A stretch of 14,620 nt of DNA from an uncultured Candidatus Saccharibacteria bacterium (GCA_946886725.1 CAMPJF010000011.1:1-14620), one strand, 5' to 3'. Positions 1-10,077 are shown, numbered from the stretch's first letter. A program made the numbers and translations. Notes: generated by a model not told the origin, from the sequence alone.

Positions 1-3
1 ATG

Positions 4-37
4 TTGGCAATCCACCTTTCTCCTGCTATAGTATACT
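4..37 (+). promoter_or_regulatory. Sigma-70-type promoter of the atp operon
   Basis: TTGGCA at 4-9 is followed after exactly 17 bases by TATAGT at 27-32, which carries an extended -10 TG (24-25). A second -10-like TATACT lies at 32-37. Transcription would begin around 38-44, at or within a few bases of the atpZ ATG at 42, so the first gene would have almost no leader and no Shine-Dalgarno sequence. The hexamers and spacing are seen in the sequence; the start site is inferred. Confidence 0.7.
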
Positions 38-41
38 AGTA

Positions 42-293
42 ATGAGTACATCTCAAAAAGATGGTGACAAACTGCCTACGCCGCCGGATGCATCGACGGT
101 CATTTTATTGCTAACGACCATCGGCGATACGACATGGCGCATGTTTGTACCAACGATTGGATTGACCGTCCTAGGGTTGCTGGCTGATAAATGGCTGCAT
201 ACGACACCATGGATTATGATCGTAGGAATTATCGCCGGGGCTTACCTGGCATACGTATTAGTAAAACGACAAATCAAGAGAGTTAAAGAATAG
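42..293 (+). CDS. atpZ: AtpZ/AtpI family F1Fo-ATPase-associated membrane protein
   Basis: Small 83-residue protein at the head of the ATP synthase operon. A hydrophilic N-terminus (about 1-30) precedes two membrane helices (about 31-48 and 55-74) and a basic tail ending in KRQIKRVKE. The pattern of glycines and one acidic residue near the first helix end (GLLADKW), then a proline-tryptophan turn (TTPW) and a glycine-rich second helix, is typical of the AtpZ/AtpI (ATPase gene 1) family. Members are thought to assist c-ring assembly or to form an Mg2+/Ca2+ channel. It ends 5 bases before atpB. No Shine-Dalgarno sequence precedes the ATG, consistent with a near-leaderless mRNA. Family placement is by context and helix pattern; exact function is not shown. 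Confidence 0.8.
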   Translation: MSTSQKDGDKLPTPPDASTVILLLTTIGDTTWRMFVPTIGLTVLGLLADKWLHTTPWIMIVGIIAGAYLAYVLVKRQIKRVKE

Positions 294-298
294 AATAT

Positions 299-1138
299 AT
301 GAATCACTTCGCCGCTATGGATATACATATTAGTCTCGCAGCCGAGAAGCTTTTTAGTATCGGTGGCTTTTATGTAACTAACGCGGTCCTGATGGGCGTT
401 ATGGGGCTGGTATTATTTCTTGGCATCTTTATTTACGTTGCTCAGATGGTTAAGAAAGGCCGCTACAATCGTTTTATCGGATTGGTTCAATGGGCGTTCG
501 AAGGTATGCTGGGCGCGATTGATACAGTTATTCCTGATAAGGTGATCGCGCGCAAGATTGCCCCACTTGCATTAACTGTCTTCTTCTTTGTCTTGATTTC
601 GTATTGGATTAGTATTATTCCTGGTGTCGGATCGATTACCTATAACGGCGTTCCTATTTTCCGAAGTATTGCTGCTGATCTTAACTTTACGTTTGCGATT
701 GCAATCATCGTCATGGTGATGGTGCAAATATATGCAATTTCGCGCCATGGTTTTTTTGGAAATATCGGCCGCTATATTCGTAATCCGCTCAAAGATCCGA
801 TTGGTGCATTCGAAGGATTTTTGGAGCTTATCGGTGAGGTGTCTCGTGGATCAGCCCTATCGCTGCGTCTGTTTGGTAACGCGTTTGCCGGTGAAATCCT
901 ACTACTGATCATCGCCGCATTGACGAGCTTTATGGCGTCAATCACGCTTCCGTTCTTTATGGCGTTCGAGTTGTTTATCGGTTTCATTCAGGCGTACGTG
1001 TTCTATGTATTGACTTTGATTTTTACTGCGCTTGCAATCGATATCCACGGCGGCCACCAGGCACATCCCGAACATTCACACCATCCCGACCATTCACCTT
1101 CTGCTGACAAACGAAAAACCGTCGCTGCAAGAGAATGA
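299..1138 (+). CDS. atpB: F1Fo-ATP synthase subunit a
   Basis: Membrane stator subunit that forms the two ion half-channels against the c-ring. The 279-residue protein has several long hydrophobic helices. The essential arginine is R190 in the conserved SLSLRLFGN block, with E199 in AGE and Q231 in IQAYVFY matching the usual acidic and glutamine channel positions; E224 stands where E. coli has His245. The C-terminus is unusual: after the last helix (about 228-248) comes a cytosolic-looking tail with seven histidines between 250 and 265, then a basic end. No clear Shine-Dalgarno sequence lies before ATG 299; an in-frame ATG at 317 is no better. The gene follows atpZ by 5 bases, and its TGA stop lies inside a putative promoter for atpE. 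Confidence 0.96.
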   Translation: MNHFAAMDIHISLAAEKLFSIGGFYVTNAVLMGVMGLVLFLGIFIYVAQMVKKGRYNRFIGLVQWAFEGMLGAIDTVIPDKVIARKIAPLALTVFFFVLISYWISIIPGVGSITYNGVPIFRSIAADLNFTFAIAIIVMVMVQIYAISRHGFFGNIGRYIRNPLKDPIGAFEGFLELIGEVSRGSALSLRLFGNAFAGEILLLIIAALTSFMASITLPFFMAFELFIGFIQAYVFYVLTLIFTALAIDIHGGHQAHPEHSHHPDHSPSADKRKTVAARE

Positions 1139-1162
1139 TATAATCGAAAATAATTAAAGGAG
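1136..1162 (+). promoter_or_regulatory. Internal extended -10 promoter and strong RBS before atpE
   Basis: TGATATAAT at 1136-1144 is a perfect extended -10 element spanning the atpB stop codon. No good -35 is seen at the right distance, but extended -10 promoters can work without one. The predicted start near 1151 would leave a short leader holding AAAGGAGA (1156-1162), the strongest Shine-Dalgarno sequence in the operon, 9 bases before the atpE ATG. Together they would raise expression of the multicopy c subunit. Motifs are seen; activity is inferred. Confidence 0.55.
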
Positions 1163-1171
1163 ATACATATA

Positions 1172-1384
1172 ATGGAAGAATTAGCATTTGGACTTACCTA
1201 CGCCCTACCTGCACTTGGTGCGGCTCTTGGTGTTGGTTTTATTGGTGCAGGCGCACTAAACGCGCTTGGTCGTAACCCAGAAAAACTAAGCGACATTCGT
1301 ACCTTGATGATTACCGCTATCGTCTTCTCAGACTCACTGGCGATCATCGGTATCGTTGTTGCGATTATCGCGAAATTCATTTAA
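1172..1384 (+). CDS. atpE: F1Fo-ATP synthase subunit c
   Basis: Rotor-ring subunit that carries ions across the membrane. The 70-residue hairpin has helix 1 rich in small residues (about 8-31), the conserved polar loop GRNPE (33-37) that contacts gamma and epsilon, and helix 2 (about 44-69). The ion-binding carboxylate is D54 in SDSLAIIG, where most bacterial c subunits have Glu. At the helix-1 position that holds Gln in Na+-type rings (13 residues before the loop Arg) there is V21, so proton coupling is the likelier reading. It has its own strong Shine-Dalgarno sequence and possibly its own promoter, which fits the need for many copies per complex. Confidence 0.97.
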   Translation: MEELAFGLTYALPALGAALGVGFIGAGALNALGRNPEKLSDIRTLMITAIVFSDSLAIIGIVVAIIAKFI

Positions 1385-1398
1385 GGTTTTAGGCTCGA

Positions 1399-1935
1399 AT
1401 GAATATACTTACACAACTTGCTACGACTGAACCAGCTTCTGGCGGTGTGTTAGGTGCGCTCGGCATTGATCCAGCGATGTTGCTATTTCAAGCAATTGCG
1501 TTTCTGATTTTGGTATGGGTGCTCGGTAAATACGTTTATCCTACGTTAATCAAGGTTGTTGATGACCGCCAGGCAAAGATCGAGGCGAGTACTGCCGCTG
1601 CGACCGAAGCCGAAAAGAAAGCGGTTCAAGCAAAAGATGACGTCGAAAAACTGATGAAGCAGGCTCGCAAAGAAGCAGCTGAAATCGTTACGACGGCAAA
1701 AGAAGAAGCTGCTGCTGCGCTTGAAAAGGCCGAGACAAAGTCAAAGCTTCGCGCCGAGCAAATCGTTGCTGATGCGCATGCCCAGATTGATAAAGATATC
1801 ATCGCGGCAAAAAAAGCTCTACATAACGAAACACTAGAACTAGTCGCTCTAGCGACCGAAAAAGTAATTGGCAAGACAGTCAACGCGAAAGTTGATGAAG
1901 CAGTCGTTTCGGCTGCTGTCAAAGGGGTGAAATAA
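1399..1935 (+). CDS. atpF: F1Fo-ATP synthase subunit b
   Basis: Peripheral stalk subunit of 178 residues. A short N-terminus leads into one membrane helix (about 26-46, ending VLGKYVYP), followed by the usual VVDDRQAKI segment and a long, charged, Ala/Glu/Lys-rich coiled coil (about 55-165) that dimerises and reaches the delta subunit. Length is slightly above the E. coli protein (156). The start follows atpE by 14 bases with only a weak AGG upstream, so translation may partly depend on coupling to atpE. Only one b-type gene is present, implying a homodimeric stalk. Confidence 0.95.
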   Translation: MNILTQLATTEPASGGVLGALGIDPAMLLFQAIAFLILVWVLGKYVYPTLIKVVDDRQAKIEASTAAATEAEKKAVQAKDDVEKLMKQARKEAAEIVTTAKEEAAAALEKAETKSKLRAEQIVADAHAQIDKDIIAAKKALHNETLELVALATEKVIGKTVNAKVDEAVVSAAVKGVK

Positions 1936-1938
1936 CAC

Positions 1939-2322
1939 ATGCCCGCTCGCTTGTCTCGTCGTAAAATGGCTGCATATGTTGCAGATAAACTTGTTGCCGG
2001 TGATTTGGTGAATGAAGCACTTCGCGAAGTTGCGGCGTATTTACAGGACAGTGGACGAACGCGCGAGCAAGAACTATTGGTGCGTGATATCGAAGAAGCG
2101 ATGGCTGATCGCGGTATCGTTGTCGCTGATGTCGCGAGCGCTCATCCGATCGATGCTTCAGTTGAGGCAAAAATCAAAGCGATGATCGGTGCAAAAACGC
2201 TTCAGGTGCGCCAGTCGGTCGACGAGTCGTTACTGGGCGGTATCCGACTGGATGTCCCTGGCAAACGCTTCGACGGTACGATTCGTCATAAACTAAATGC
2301 CCTTAAGGCAAAACAACTTTAA
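1939..2322 (+). CDS. atpH: F1Fo-ATP synthase subunit delta (short form)
   Basis: Delta subunit linking the b stalk to the top of the alpha3-beta3 head. The C-terminal part is recognisable: [16 protein letters not shown] (about 94-109) followed by [13 protein letters not shown] matches the family signature. The protein is only 127 residues, while E. coli delta has 177, and the missing length is in the N-terminal helical domain that binds alpha. The ATG at 1939 is preceded by AAAGGGGTG (1921-1929), which overlaps the end of atpF, and follows the atpF stop by 3 bases. No upstream in-frame extension is possible without running through atpF. Position between b and alpha supports the assignment. 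Confidence 0.9.
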   Translation: MPARLSRRKMAAYVADKLVAGDLVNEALREVAAYLQDSGRTREQELLVRDIEEAMADRGIVVADVASAHPIDASVEAKIKAMIGAKTLQVRQSVDESLLGGIRLDVPGKRFDGTIRHKLNALKAKQL

Positions 2323-2336
2323 ACAAAGGGGAAAGA

Positions 2337-3863
2337 ATGGCAGAGATTGCAATAACAGAACTATCCCAAGAACTGCGCGCCGCAATCGCGGGATTAGAAA
2401 CATCTGAAAATCTTGATAACGTCGGTATCGTCACAAAAATCGGTGACGGTGTCGCTTGGGTGCACGGCCTACGTTCAGCAGGCTTTTCAGAAATGCTTGA
2501 AATTGAAACTAAAGATGGTGTCGTCGAAGCGTTCGCGCTTAACCTAATGGAAGACGAAATCGGTGCGGTACTGCTTGGCTCGGACGCATCTGTATCGGCA
2601 GGCAATACAGTTCGCCTGAAAGGTACGGTACTCGAGGTGCCAGTTGGTCCAGAGCTACTGGGCCGCGTCGTTGATCCGCTTGGACGCCCCCTTGATGGCG
2701 CTGGTCCGATTAAGACCAAGGCTACTGGCCTTGTTGAGCGTGAAGCGATTGGTGTGATGGGGCGAAAATCGGTCCACGAACCGTTGATGACTGGTATTAT
2801 GGCGATTGATTCGATGTTCCCTATCGGTCGTGGTCAGCGTGAGCTTATTATTGGCGACCGCCAGACCGGTAAGACAGCAATCGCAATTGATACGATGATT
2901 AACCAGGCCAAGCAAAAAACTGGTGTCGTTAACGTCTACGTTGCGATCGGACAAAAACTTTCAAAGATCGCCCGTCTTGTAGATCGTCTCAAGCAAGAAG
3001 GCGTGATGGATCAAACCATCATCGTCGCGACTGGTCCTAGTGACCCTGCGTCAATGCTGTATTTAGCTCCATACGCCGCAACCGCCATGGGTGAGTATTT
3101 CCGCGATAACAAACAGCATGCATTGATGATCTACGACGATTTAACGAAGCACGCTGTTGCCTACCGCCAGATGTCACTACTTCTTCGACGCCCACCAGGA
3201 CGCGAAGCGTTTCCGGGTGACGTATTCTACCTGCACTCTCGCCTTTTGGAGCGTTCAGCAAAGTTGTCCGATGACCTAGGTGCTGGTAGTTTGACTGCCC
3301 TGCCGATCATTGAAACGCAGGCTGGTGACATTAGCGCCTATATCCCAACAAATGTTATTTCAATTACTGACGGTCAGATTTTCATGGAGACCGACTTGTT
3401 TTATCAAGGTATTCGCCCGGCTATCTCAGCAGGTCTTTCGGTCAGTCGTGTCGGCGGTGCCGCGCAAACAAAGGCTGTCAAATCTGTTAGTGGCCACTTA
3501 AAACTCGGTCTTTCACAATTCCGTGAGCTTGCGAGCTTTGCGCAGTTTGGCAGTGACCTTGATGAAGAAACAAAATCACAGATCGAGCGCGGCCAGCGCT
3601 TGACTGAACTGCTAAAGCAGGTTCAATATCAGCCAATGAGTGTTTGGGAGCAAGTTGCCAGCATGTACGCTGTTACAAATGGCCTGTTTGATAAAGTGTC
3701 TGTTTCGAAGATTAAAGATGCGCAAATCGCATACCTAACGCGCCTATGGACAGAGCACAAAGATGACATGCGAACGCTCGACAAGGGTGATAAGCCATCA
3801 GATGACACGCTGAAGATGCTTCACAAAACTGCGGTCTCAGTCGCTAAAGGGTTCGAGGAATAA
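2337..3863 (+). CDS. atpA: F1Fo-ATP synthase subunit alpha
   Basis: Regulatory nucleotide-binding subunit of F1, 508 residues, close to the usual length of about 500-513. N-terminal beta barrel with [10 protein letters not shown] (37-46), P-loop GDRQTGKT (173-180), Walker B strand around MIYDD (264-268), and the arginine finger R371 in [10 protein letters not shown] that completes the catalytic site on beta. The C-terminal helical domain ends at 508. The start is set by AAAGGGG (2325-2331) five bases before the ATG, 14 bases after atpH. No sign of truncation. Confidence 0.98.
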   Translation: MAEIAITELSQELRAAIAGLETSENLDNVGIVTKIGDGVAWVHGLRSAGFSEMLEIETKDGVVEAFALNLMEDEIGAVLLGSDASVSAGNTVRLKGTVLEVPVGPELLGRVVDPLGRPLDGAGPIKTKATGLVEREAIGVMGRKSVHEPLMTGIMAIDSMFPIGRGQRELIIGDRQTGKTAIAIDTMINQAKQKTGVVNVYVAIGQKLSKIARLVDRLKQEGVMDQTIIVATGPSDPASMLYLAPYAATAMGEYFRDNKQHALMIYDDLTKHAVAYRQMSLLLRRPPGREAFPGDVFYLHSRLLERSAKLSDDLGAGSLTALPIIETQAGDISAYIPTNVISITDGQIFMETDLFYQGIRPAISAGLSVSRVGGAAQTKAVKSVSGHLKLGLSQFRELASFAQFGSDLDEETKSQIERGQRLTELLKQVQYQPMSVWEQVASMYAVTNGLFDKVSVSKIKDAQIAYLTRLWTEHKDDMRTLDKGDKPSDDTLKMLHKTAVSVAKGFEE

Positions 3864-3866
3864 TAC

Positions 3867-6129
<2,263 letters not shown>

Positions 6130-6141
6130 TTTGCGTCACAT

Positions 6142-6176
6142 AAACAGCCCTGCTTTTCTGGCAGGGCTGTTTTTAT
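6142..6176 (+). terminator. Intrinsic terminator after atpD
   Basis: ACAGCCCTGC (6144-6153) pairs perfectly with GCAGGGCTGT (6161-6170) around a 7-base loop and is followed by TTTT; flanking A and T runs extend the stem. This is a textbook rho-independent terminator inside what is usually an uninterrupted atpD-atpC pair. Confidence 0.9.
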
Positions 6177-6183
6177 TGCGCCC

Positions 6184-6206
6184 ACTCGCCAGCAGCGAGT
6201 TTTTTT
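6184..6206 (+). terminator. Second tandem intrinsic terminator before atpC
   Basis: ACTCGC (6184-6189) pairs with GCGAGT (6195-6200) around a 5-base loop, followed by a run of seven T (6200-6206). It lies 15 bases after the first terminator's T-run and only 5 bases before the TATAAT of atpC. Confidence 0.75.
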
Positions 6207-6211
6207 GGTAC

Positions 6212-6217
6212 TATAAT
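6212..6217 (+). promoter_or_regulatory. -10 element of a separate atpC promoter
   Basis: A perfect TATAAT sits 4 bases before the atpC ATG at 6222, so transcription would begin at or next to the start codon. No good -35 is seen: the expected position falls inside the second terminator stem. The placement right after two terminators argues that this is the atpC start point. No Shine-Dalgarno sequence is present. Confidence 0.6.
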
Positions 6218-6221
6218 AGAT

Positions 6222-6644
6222 ATGAATCTAGAACTAATTACGCTTGTTGGTAAAAAATTCGACCAAGAAGTTTACGAAGTGATCCTTCCGACGGCCGATG
6301 GCGAAATTGCGGTCTTTCCTGGACACGAACCGCTCGTCAGCGTTGCCGTGCCGGGCGCTATCGCTATCAGGACAAATAAAAACGATGATGACAGCAAGCT
6401 TGATTATTATGCTATCAGTGGTGGTGTGATTGAAATTTCTCAAAAATACGTTCGCGTTCTCGTTGACGAAGCAACCGAGGATGGCGATATCGTCGAGGCA
6501 GAAACGAAGGCTGCGCTTGAGCGAGCGATCCACATGCGTGATACCGCCAAAAACCAAGTTGAGCTTGAAAAAGCACATGAGCTTGTTGATCGTCACACAG
6601 TACGACTGAAGGTCGCCGGTCTTCGTCGCCGACATCGTCGTTAA
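6222..6644 (+). CDS. atpC: F1Fo-ATP synthase subunit epsilon
   Basis: Small rotor subunit that couples gamma to the c-ring and can inhibit ATP hydrolysis. The 140-residue protein has the N-terminal beta sandwich with the conserved PTADGEIAVFPGHEPL (about 23-38) and SGGVIEI (about 66-72), then the two-helix C-terminal domain (about 88-135) responsible for inhibition. It ends in an arginine-rich tail (LRRRHRR). Unlike the usual arrangement it does not follow atpD directly: 92 bases with two terminators lie between, and the ATG follows a -10 box without any ribosome site. Its level may therefore be set separately from the rest of the enzyme (inference). Confidence 0.93.
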   Translation: MNLELITLVGKKFDQEVYEVILPTADGEIAVFPGHEPLVSVAVPGAIAIRTNKNDDDSKLDYYAISGGVIEISQKYVRVLVDEATEDGDIVEAETKAALERAIHMRDTAKNQVELEKAHELVDRHTVRLKVAGLRRRHRR

Positions 6645-6750
6645 GGCATTGCCAAACGCATATTTTACAATGTTTTTTAACTCGTAAGATCTAAAATCGG
6701 AGTAGAATAGACAGAGTATTTTACGTAACGCACATAATTTTAGGATCCCT

Positions 6751-7818
6751 ATGAGAGAGAATGACATGGCTATTATTGATGACCAAGAAATCGCACGAAC
6801 CGTAACCGTACTAGATGCTGACGTGTTGGGGTATGGTAATCCAGAATCGGTCATCAGCTACATTAAACAGATGGAAAACGGCGAGCTAACCGAAGAGATT
6901 GCCAGCTATGCAGTCGAGCTTATTGAGCGCGGCGAATGTATGACCAACATCACCGAAGAAGATGATGGCTGCATTGACGGCCGCCCTGCTATTGAGATTT
7001 TGTTTTTAAATGAAGATGGTGAATTTGTCACGCAGCTGATCGTGGATGCTAGTAATCACGAGCGATCAAAGGTTGCTGGTGGTGGCTACATGACAACCCT
7101 TGCGATGAAACAGGCGCTCGATGTTCCAGCGCAAAATGTTGATGTTGATCTTGCTGATGTGGCAACCGTATTAACGCGGGCAGGTTTATATTGTGGTGCG
7201 CATACCGGTGAGCACGGACATGGCGATGCGACAGACTGTGGAGCAAATGATAAATTCCGTATTATTTTGAAGAACAATAGTAATTACCATGAGCAAATCG
7301 CAATCACCACATCAGCGCTACTTGCTGCCGCGGGTATTGAATATGACGAGATGATTGCCAAGCAGGTCGACGCAAATTGGGCTGCCGTAGAAAAAGCCGA
7401 TACCTACTTTGAGGGCAGTACTGGCGCAACTCGCTTCACCGTTATAGAAAAGGCCCTCATGGATGCGCAGGAGGCTAAGGGTACCTACACTAAACCAGTC
7501 GCTGTCAGTAAGCATTTGAGTGGTGATCACAAGGAAGATTTTATCGTCATCAATTATATCGAAGGCAAAACGTTCTCACAGCGTTTGTTTGCTGAAAAGA
7601 TGCGAGCGAAATTTCCAGACGTGCCAGAAGAAAAGCTGGCGCAAGCGTTCGTTGTCGATGTGCCTCGTATCGTCAAGTTAGCGCAAGCCTTTACTGGTGA
7701 ACGAGAGGATGCTGAGCGGGACTTTCAGGTCGCACTATATGCTGGTGTGATGTATCAGGTTGCTACTGCGGCAACATTGACAGACGGCAGTCTGCGTAAT
7801 TTTATCGTTAACGAATAG
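6751..7818 (+). CDS. Zeta-class (cadmium-type) carbonic anhydrase-like protein
   Basis: 355 residues, no signal peptide or membrane helix. In order it shows CIDGR (74-78), a glycine triplet (110-112), a metal-site-like CGAHTGEHGHGDATDCG (148-164) followed by KF, then HLSGDHKEDFIVINYIEG (255-272), FVVDVPR (about 300-306) and a C-terminal block ending LRNFIVNE. From memory, diatom cadmium carbonic anhydrase repeats show the same order: CVDGR, GG, HGDH then GCG and FKLW, then HHGSHEE with VYINLVSGM, then FIVDGW and a terminal KIVI. That enzyme binds metal through two Cys and one His; here C74, H151 or H155, and C163 would be the ligands. It would interconvert CO2 and bicarbonate in the cytosol. 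Here it is a single repeat with an insertion of about 70 residues. AGGA (6742-6745) supports ATG 6751; ATG 6766 is a close alternative. Homology is from remembered motifs, not a search. Confidence 0.66.
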   Translation: MRENDMAIIDDQEIARTVTVLDADVLGYGNPESVISYIKQMENGELTEEIASYAVELIERGECMTNITEEDDGCIDGRPAIEILFLNEDGEFVTQLIVDASNHERSKVAGGGYMTTLAMKQALDVPAQNVDVDLADVATVLTRAGLYCGAHTGEHGHGDATDCGANDKFRIILKNNSNYHEQIAITTSALLAAAGIEYDEMIAKQVDANWAAVEKADTYFEGSTGATRFTVIEKALMDAQEAKGTYTKPVAVSKHLSGDHKEDFIVINYIEGKTFSQRLFAEKMRAKFPDVPEEKLAQAFVVDVPRIVKLAQAFTGEREDAERDFQVALYAGVMYQVATAATLTDGSLRNFIVNE

Positions 7819-7907
7819 TTTGCCGTTATCTTTTCGTTCATAATTGTTGTGTGATGTCGGTGAAGTATTTGCTTGCAAAAAGTTACACTACATCAAAATA
7901 CGATGCG

Positions 7908-7952
7908 ATACACATCAAGCTTGTGGTGTGTATGAATCGGCGTTACTATAGA
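7908..7952 (+). promoter_or_regulatory. Promoter and inverted repeat upstream of the antiporter
   Basis: TTGTGG (7921-7926) and TACTAT (7944-7949) are 17 bases apart, and TATAGA overlaps at 7947-7952. The start would fall within about 6 bases of the antiporter ATG. The -35 overlaps an inverted repeat: ATACACA (7908-7914) and TGTGTAT (7927-7933) flank the 8-base palindrome CAAGCTTG (7916-7923). Such a site could bind a dimeric repressor. There is no T-run, so it is not a terminator. The rest of the 143-base gap shows nothing else. Confidence 0.45.
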
Positions 7953-7961
7953 TAGGTTGTT

Positions 7962-10067
7962 ATGTTAGAAATCGAATCAGTCTTATCATTATTCTCACTA
8001 TTAGCTCTTTCGTCCGGAGTATATTTTGCGGCCAAGCGCTTGAAGGTCCCTTATACTGTTTTACTGGTTTTAGTAGGGTTGTTAATTGTACCCATCGTCC
8101 ACATACCAATATTAAAAGACGTTTTTGGCTTTTTGGGCGAACTTACTTTGACACCAGAGTTGTTGTTCTTTATATTCCTGCCAATCTTGATATTTGAATC
8201 CGCATTCAATATGAATATCCGGCGTATGGTTGATAATATGTGGTCCATATCACTGCTCGCGATTGTTGGACTATTGCTGTCAACGTTTGCGATTGCAGCG
8301 TTACTATTCTTTCTGCTGCCTTTCGTCGGTATTCCGATTCCTTTTATTATCGCGCTATTATTTGGGGCAATTATTTCCTCGACCGATCCGGTCGCCGTAC
8401 TTGCATTGTTCAAGGAATTCGGCGCGCCAAAACGCCTAACGATGATTTTTGAGGGTGAGAGTCTATTTAATGACGGAACCGCCGTAGCGCTGTTTTTGGT
8501 GATTCTTGCGATTATCGAACAGGGCTTTAACGGATCAAGTACGATCGTTGAAGGAATACTAATGTTTGGCGGCATGGTTATATTTGGTATTATTTTCGGC
8601 TTGTTGATGGCAATGATATTCTCACGAGCACTGCGCTTTACGAGGTCGAATGAGTTCGTTACTGTAACCCTGCTGCTTATATCTGCACATATCGTCTTTA
8701 TTGTCAGTGAAATTATAAACGAGAAAGGTTTGTTCGGACTTGATATTCATATTTCATCGATTATTGCGACGACGATTGCGGCACTGTTTTTGGGTAATTA
8801 CTCTCGGCACACATTGCGCCCTAAAACCGACGAATATCTAGGTAAAGTGACTGAACATATCGCATTCATGGCGAACTCGCTGGTGTTTATTCTGGCCGGT
8901 CTGCTGTTCGCTTCGTCAAAGATCGACGTCCTGACATTAATTTTACCGATACTGCTCACGATCATCGTCGTGGCATTTGTCCGGGCAATATCAGTCTTTG
9001 CTGTGATATTACCGCTTAACGCTATGAAGCTCGAAGAGACAATCCCTCGTTCGTGGCAATTGCTACTTGCGTGGGGTAGCTTGCGTGGTGCATTGGCGAT
9101 CATTATCGTATTGTTAATACCCGAATCGACAACTGTGCCAGGATGGGCGCTAGAGTATTCCGTTCGAGATTTCTTATTGGCGCTAACGGTCGGCTGTATA
9201 TTAGCGACACTATTCGTAAAAGCACCGCTAATTAATTCGATCGTGCGTAAACTAAAGATAAATCAGCCCGAGCCAATCAACGAGGCATATGAGGCGGACT
9301 TGGGCGTTTATTATTTGTTGACGGCTGAATCACGATTTGATACACACAAGACGCGCGGGTTTGTTCGCGACAGTGAGTATGTCGATCTGAAGAAGGAAAT
9401 GAAAACAAAGATGGATAAAGCATTTATGCTCCGCGAGCAGCTGACGCAGCGCTACGGCAAGAAGTTATTCGAACAATCGTTGCATATGATGGCTATGCAA
9501 GTTGAAGAGTTTACTTTAAAACAGTTGTATGCCAACGATGAAGTATCGGAGCGGACGTTCCGCAAGATTAAAGGCAAGCTAAATCTTCAAAAAGAGAAGA
9601 TTGAATATGCTCAGCATGATGCGATCGACCCATCAAAATATATCGATCGCAAGGATGTGTTCGATCGAATGGCTAATGCTATGCAGATGATCTCGATACG
9701 TAAGCGTGACGGAAAACTCCATCCTGAGGAGAAGTTGCAGTACTATCGTGCGCAAATGATCATTGCACGCAAGGTAACAAAAGTGCTAACCGACATGCAG
9801 CATGAACATTCACAGCCTGTTTTTATCCCACAAGTGTTCGATAAGGTCGTGCAGCAGTATGAGACCTATCGTATGCAGTGCTCTGATCGCGTCGACGCAC
9901 TGTTAGCCGCGCATAACGACGAGTTGTCACCATATCTCGCAAAGCTTGCATCGCGGGCGCTAAACGCCTCTGGAGTTCGTGCGCTGGATTATTTGAATGG
10001 TCGAGGACTACTGAACGAAGATGTTGAGCATAATATCGAACACAAATTCGGGCTCGAAACAAAATAA
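7962..10067 (+). CDS. CPA1/NhaP-type Na+(K+)/H+ antiporter with long C-terminal domain
   Basis: Cation/proton exchanger of the inner membrane, 701 residues. About twelve hydrophobic helices fill residues 1-430. Family motifs are clear: TDPVAV (141-146) with the conserved Asp142, EGESLFND (164-171) with the Asn170-Asp171 pair characteristic of electroneutral CPA1 exchangers, and WGSLRGAL (371-378). Residues from about 431 to 701 form a soluble, charged, helix-rich cytosolic tail that is much longer than the transport core needs and is probably regulatory; it has no motif I recognise. The ND pair favours Na+ or K+ for H+ exchange; the actual ion cannot be told. It ends 10 bases from the convergent dus gene, with no obvious terminator between. 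Confidence 0.93.
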   Translation: MLEIESVLSLFSLLALSSGVYFAAKRLKVPYTVLLVLVGLLIVPIVHIPILKDVFGFLGELTLTPELLFFIFLPILIFESAFNMNIRRMVDNMWSISLLAIVGLLLSTFAIAALLFFLLPFVGIPIPFIIALLFGAIISSTDPVAVLALFKEFGAPKRLTMIFEGESLFNDGTAVALFLVILAIIEQGFNGSSTIVEGILMFGGMVIFGIIFGLLMAMIFSRALRFTRSNEFVTVTLLLISAHIVFIVSEIINEKGLFGLDIHISSIIATTIAALFLGNYSRHTLRPKTDEYLGKVTEHIAFMANSLVFILAGLLFASSKIDVLTLILPILLTIIVVAFVRAISVFAVILPLNAMKLEETIPRSWQLLLAWGSLRGALAIIIVLLIPESTTVPGWALEYSVRDFLLALTVGCILATLFVKAPLINSIVRKLKINQPEPINEAYEADLGVYYLLTAESRFDTHKTRGFVRDSEYVDLKKEMKTKMDKAFMLREQLTQRYGKKLFEQSLHMMAMQVEEFTLKQLYANDEVSERTFRKIKGKLNLQKEKIEYAQHDAIDPSKYIDRKDVFDRMANAMQMISIRKRDGKLHPEEKLQYYRAQMIIARKVTKVLTDMQHEHSQPVFIPQVFDKVVQQYETYRMQCSDRVDALLAAHNDELSPYLAKLASRALNASGVRALDYLNGRGLLNEDVEHNIEHKFGLETK

Positions 10068-10077
10068 TCCTGTTAAT

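Noticed and set aside
6646..6676. Possible terminator after atpC (CATTG...CAATG then T run)
   Set aside because: Only 5 bp with a long loop; too weak to call.
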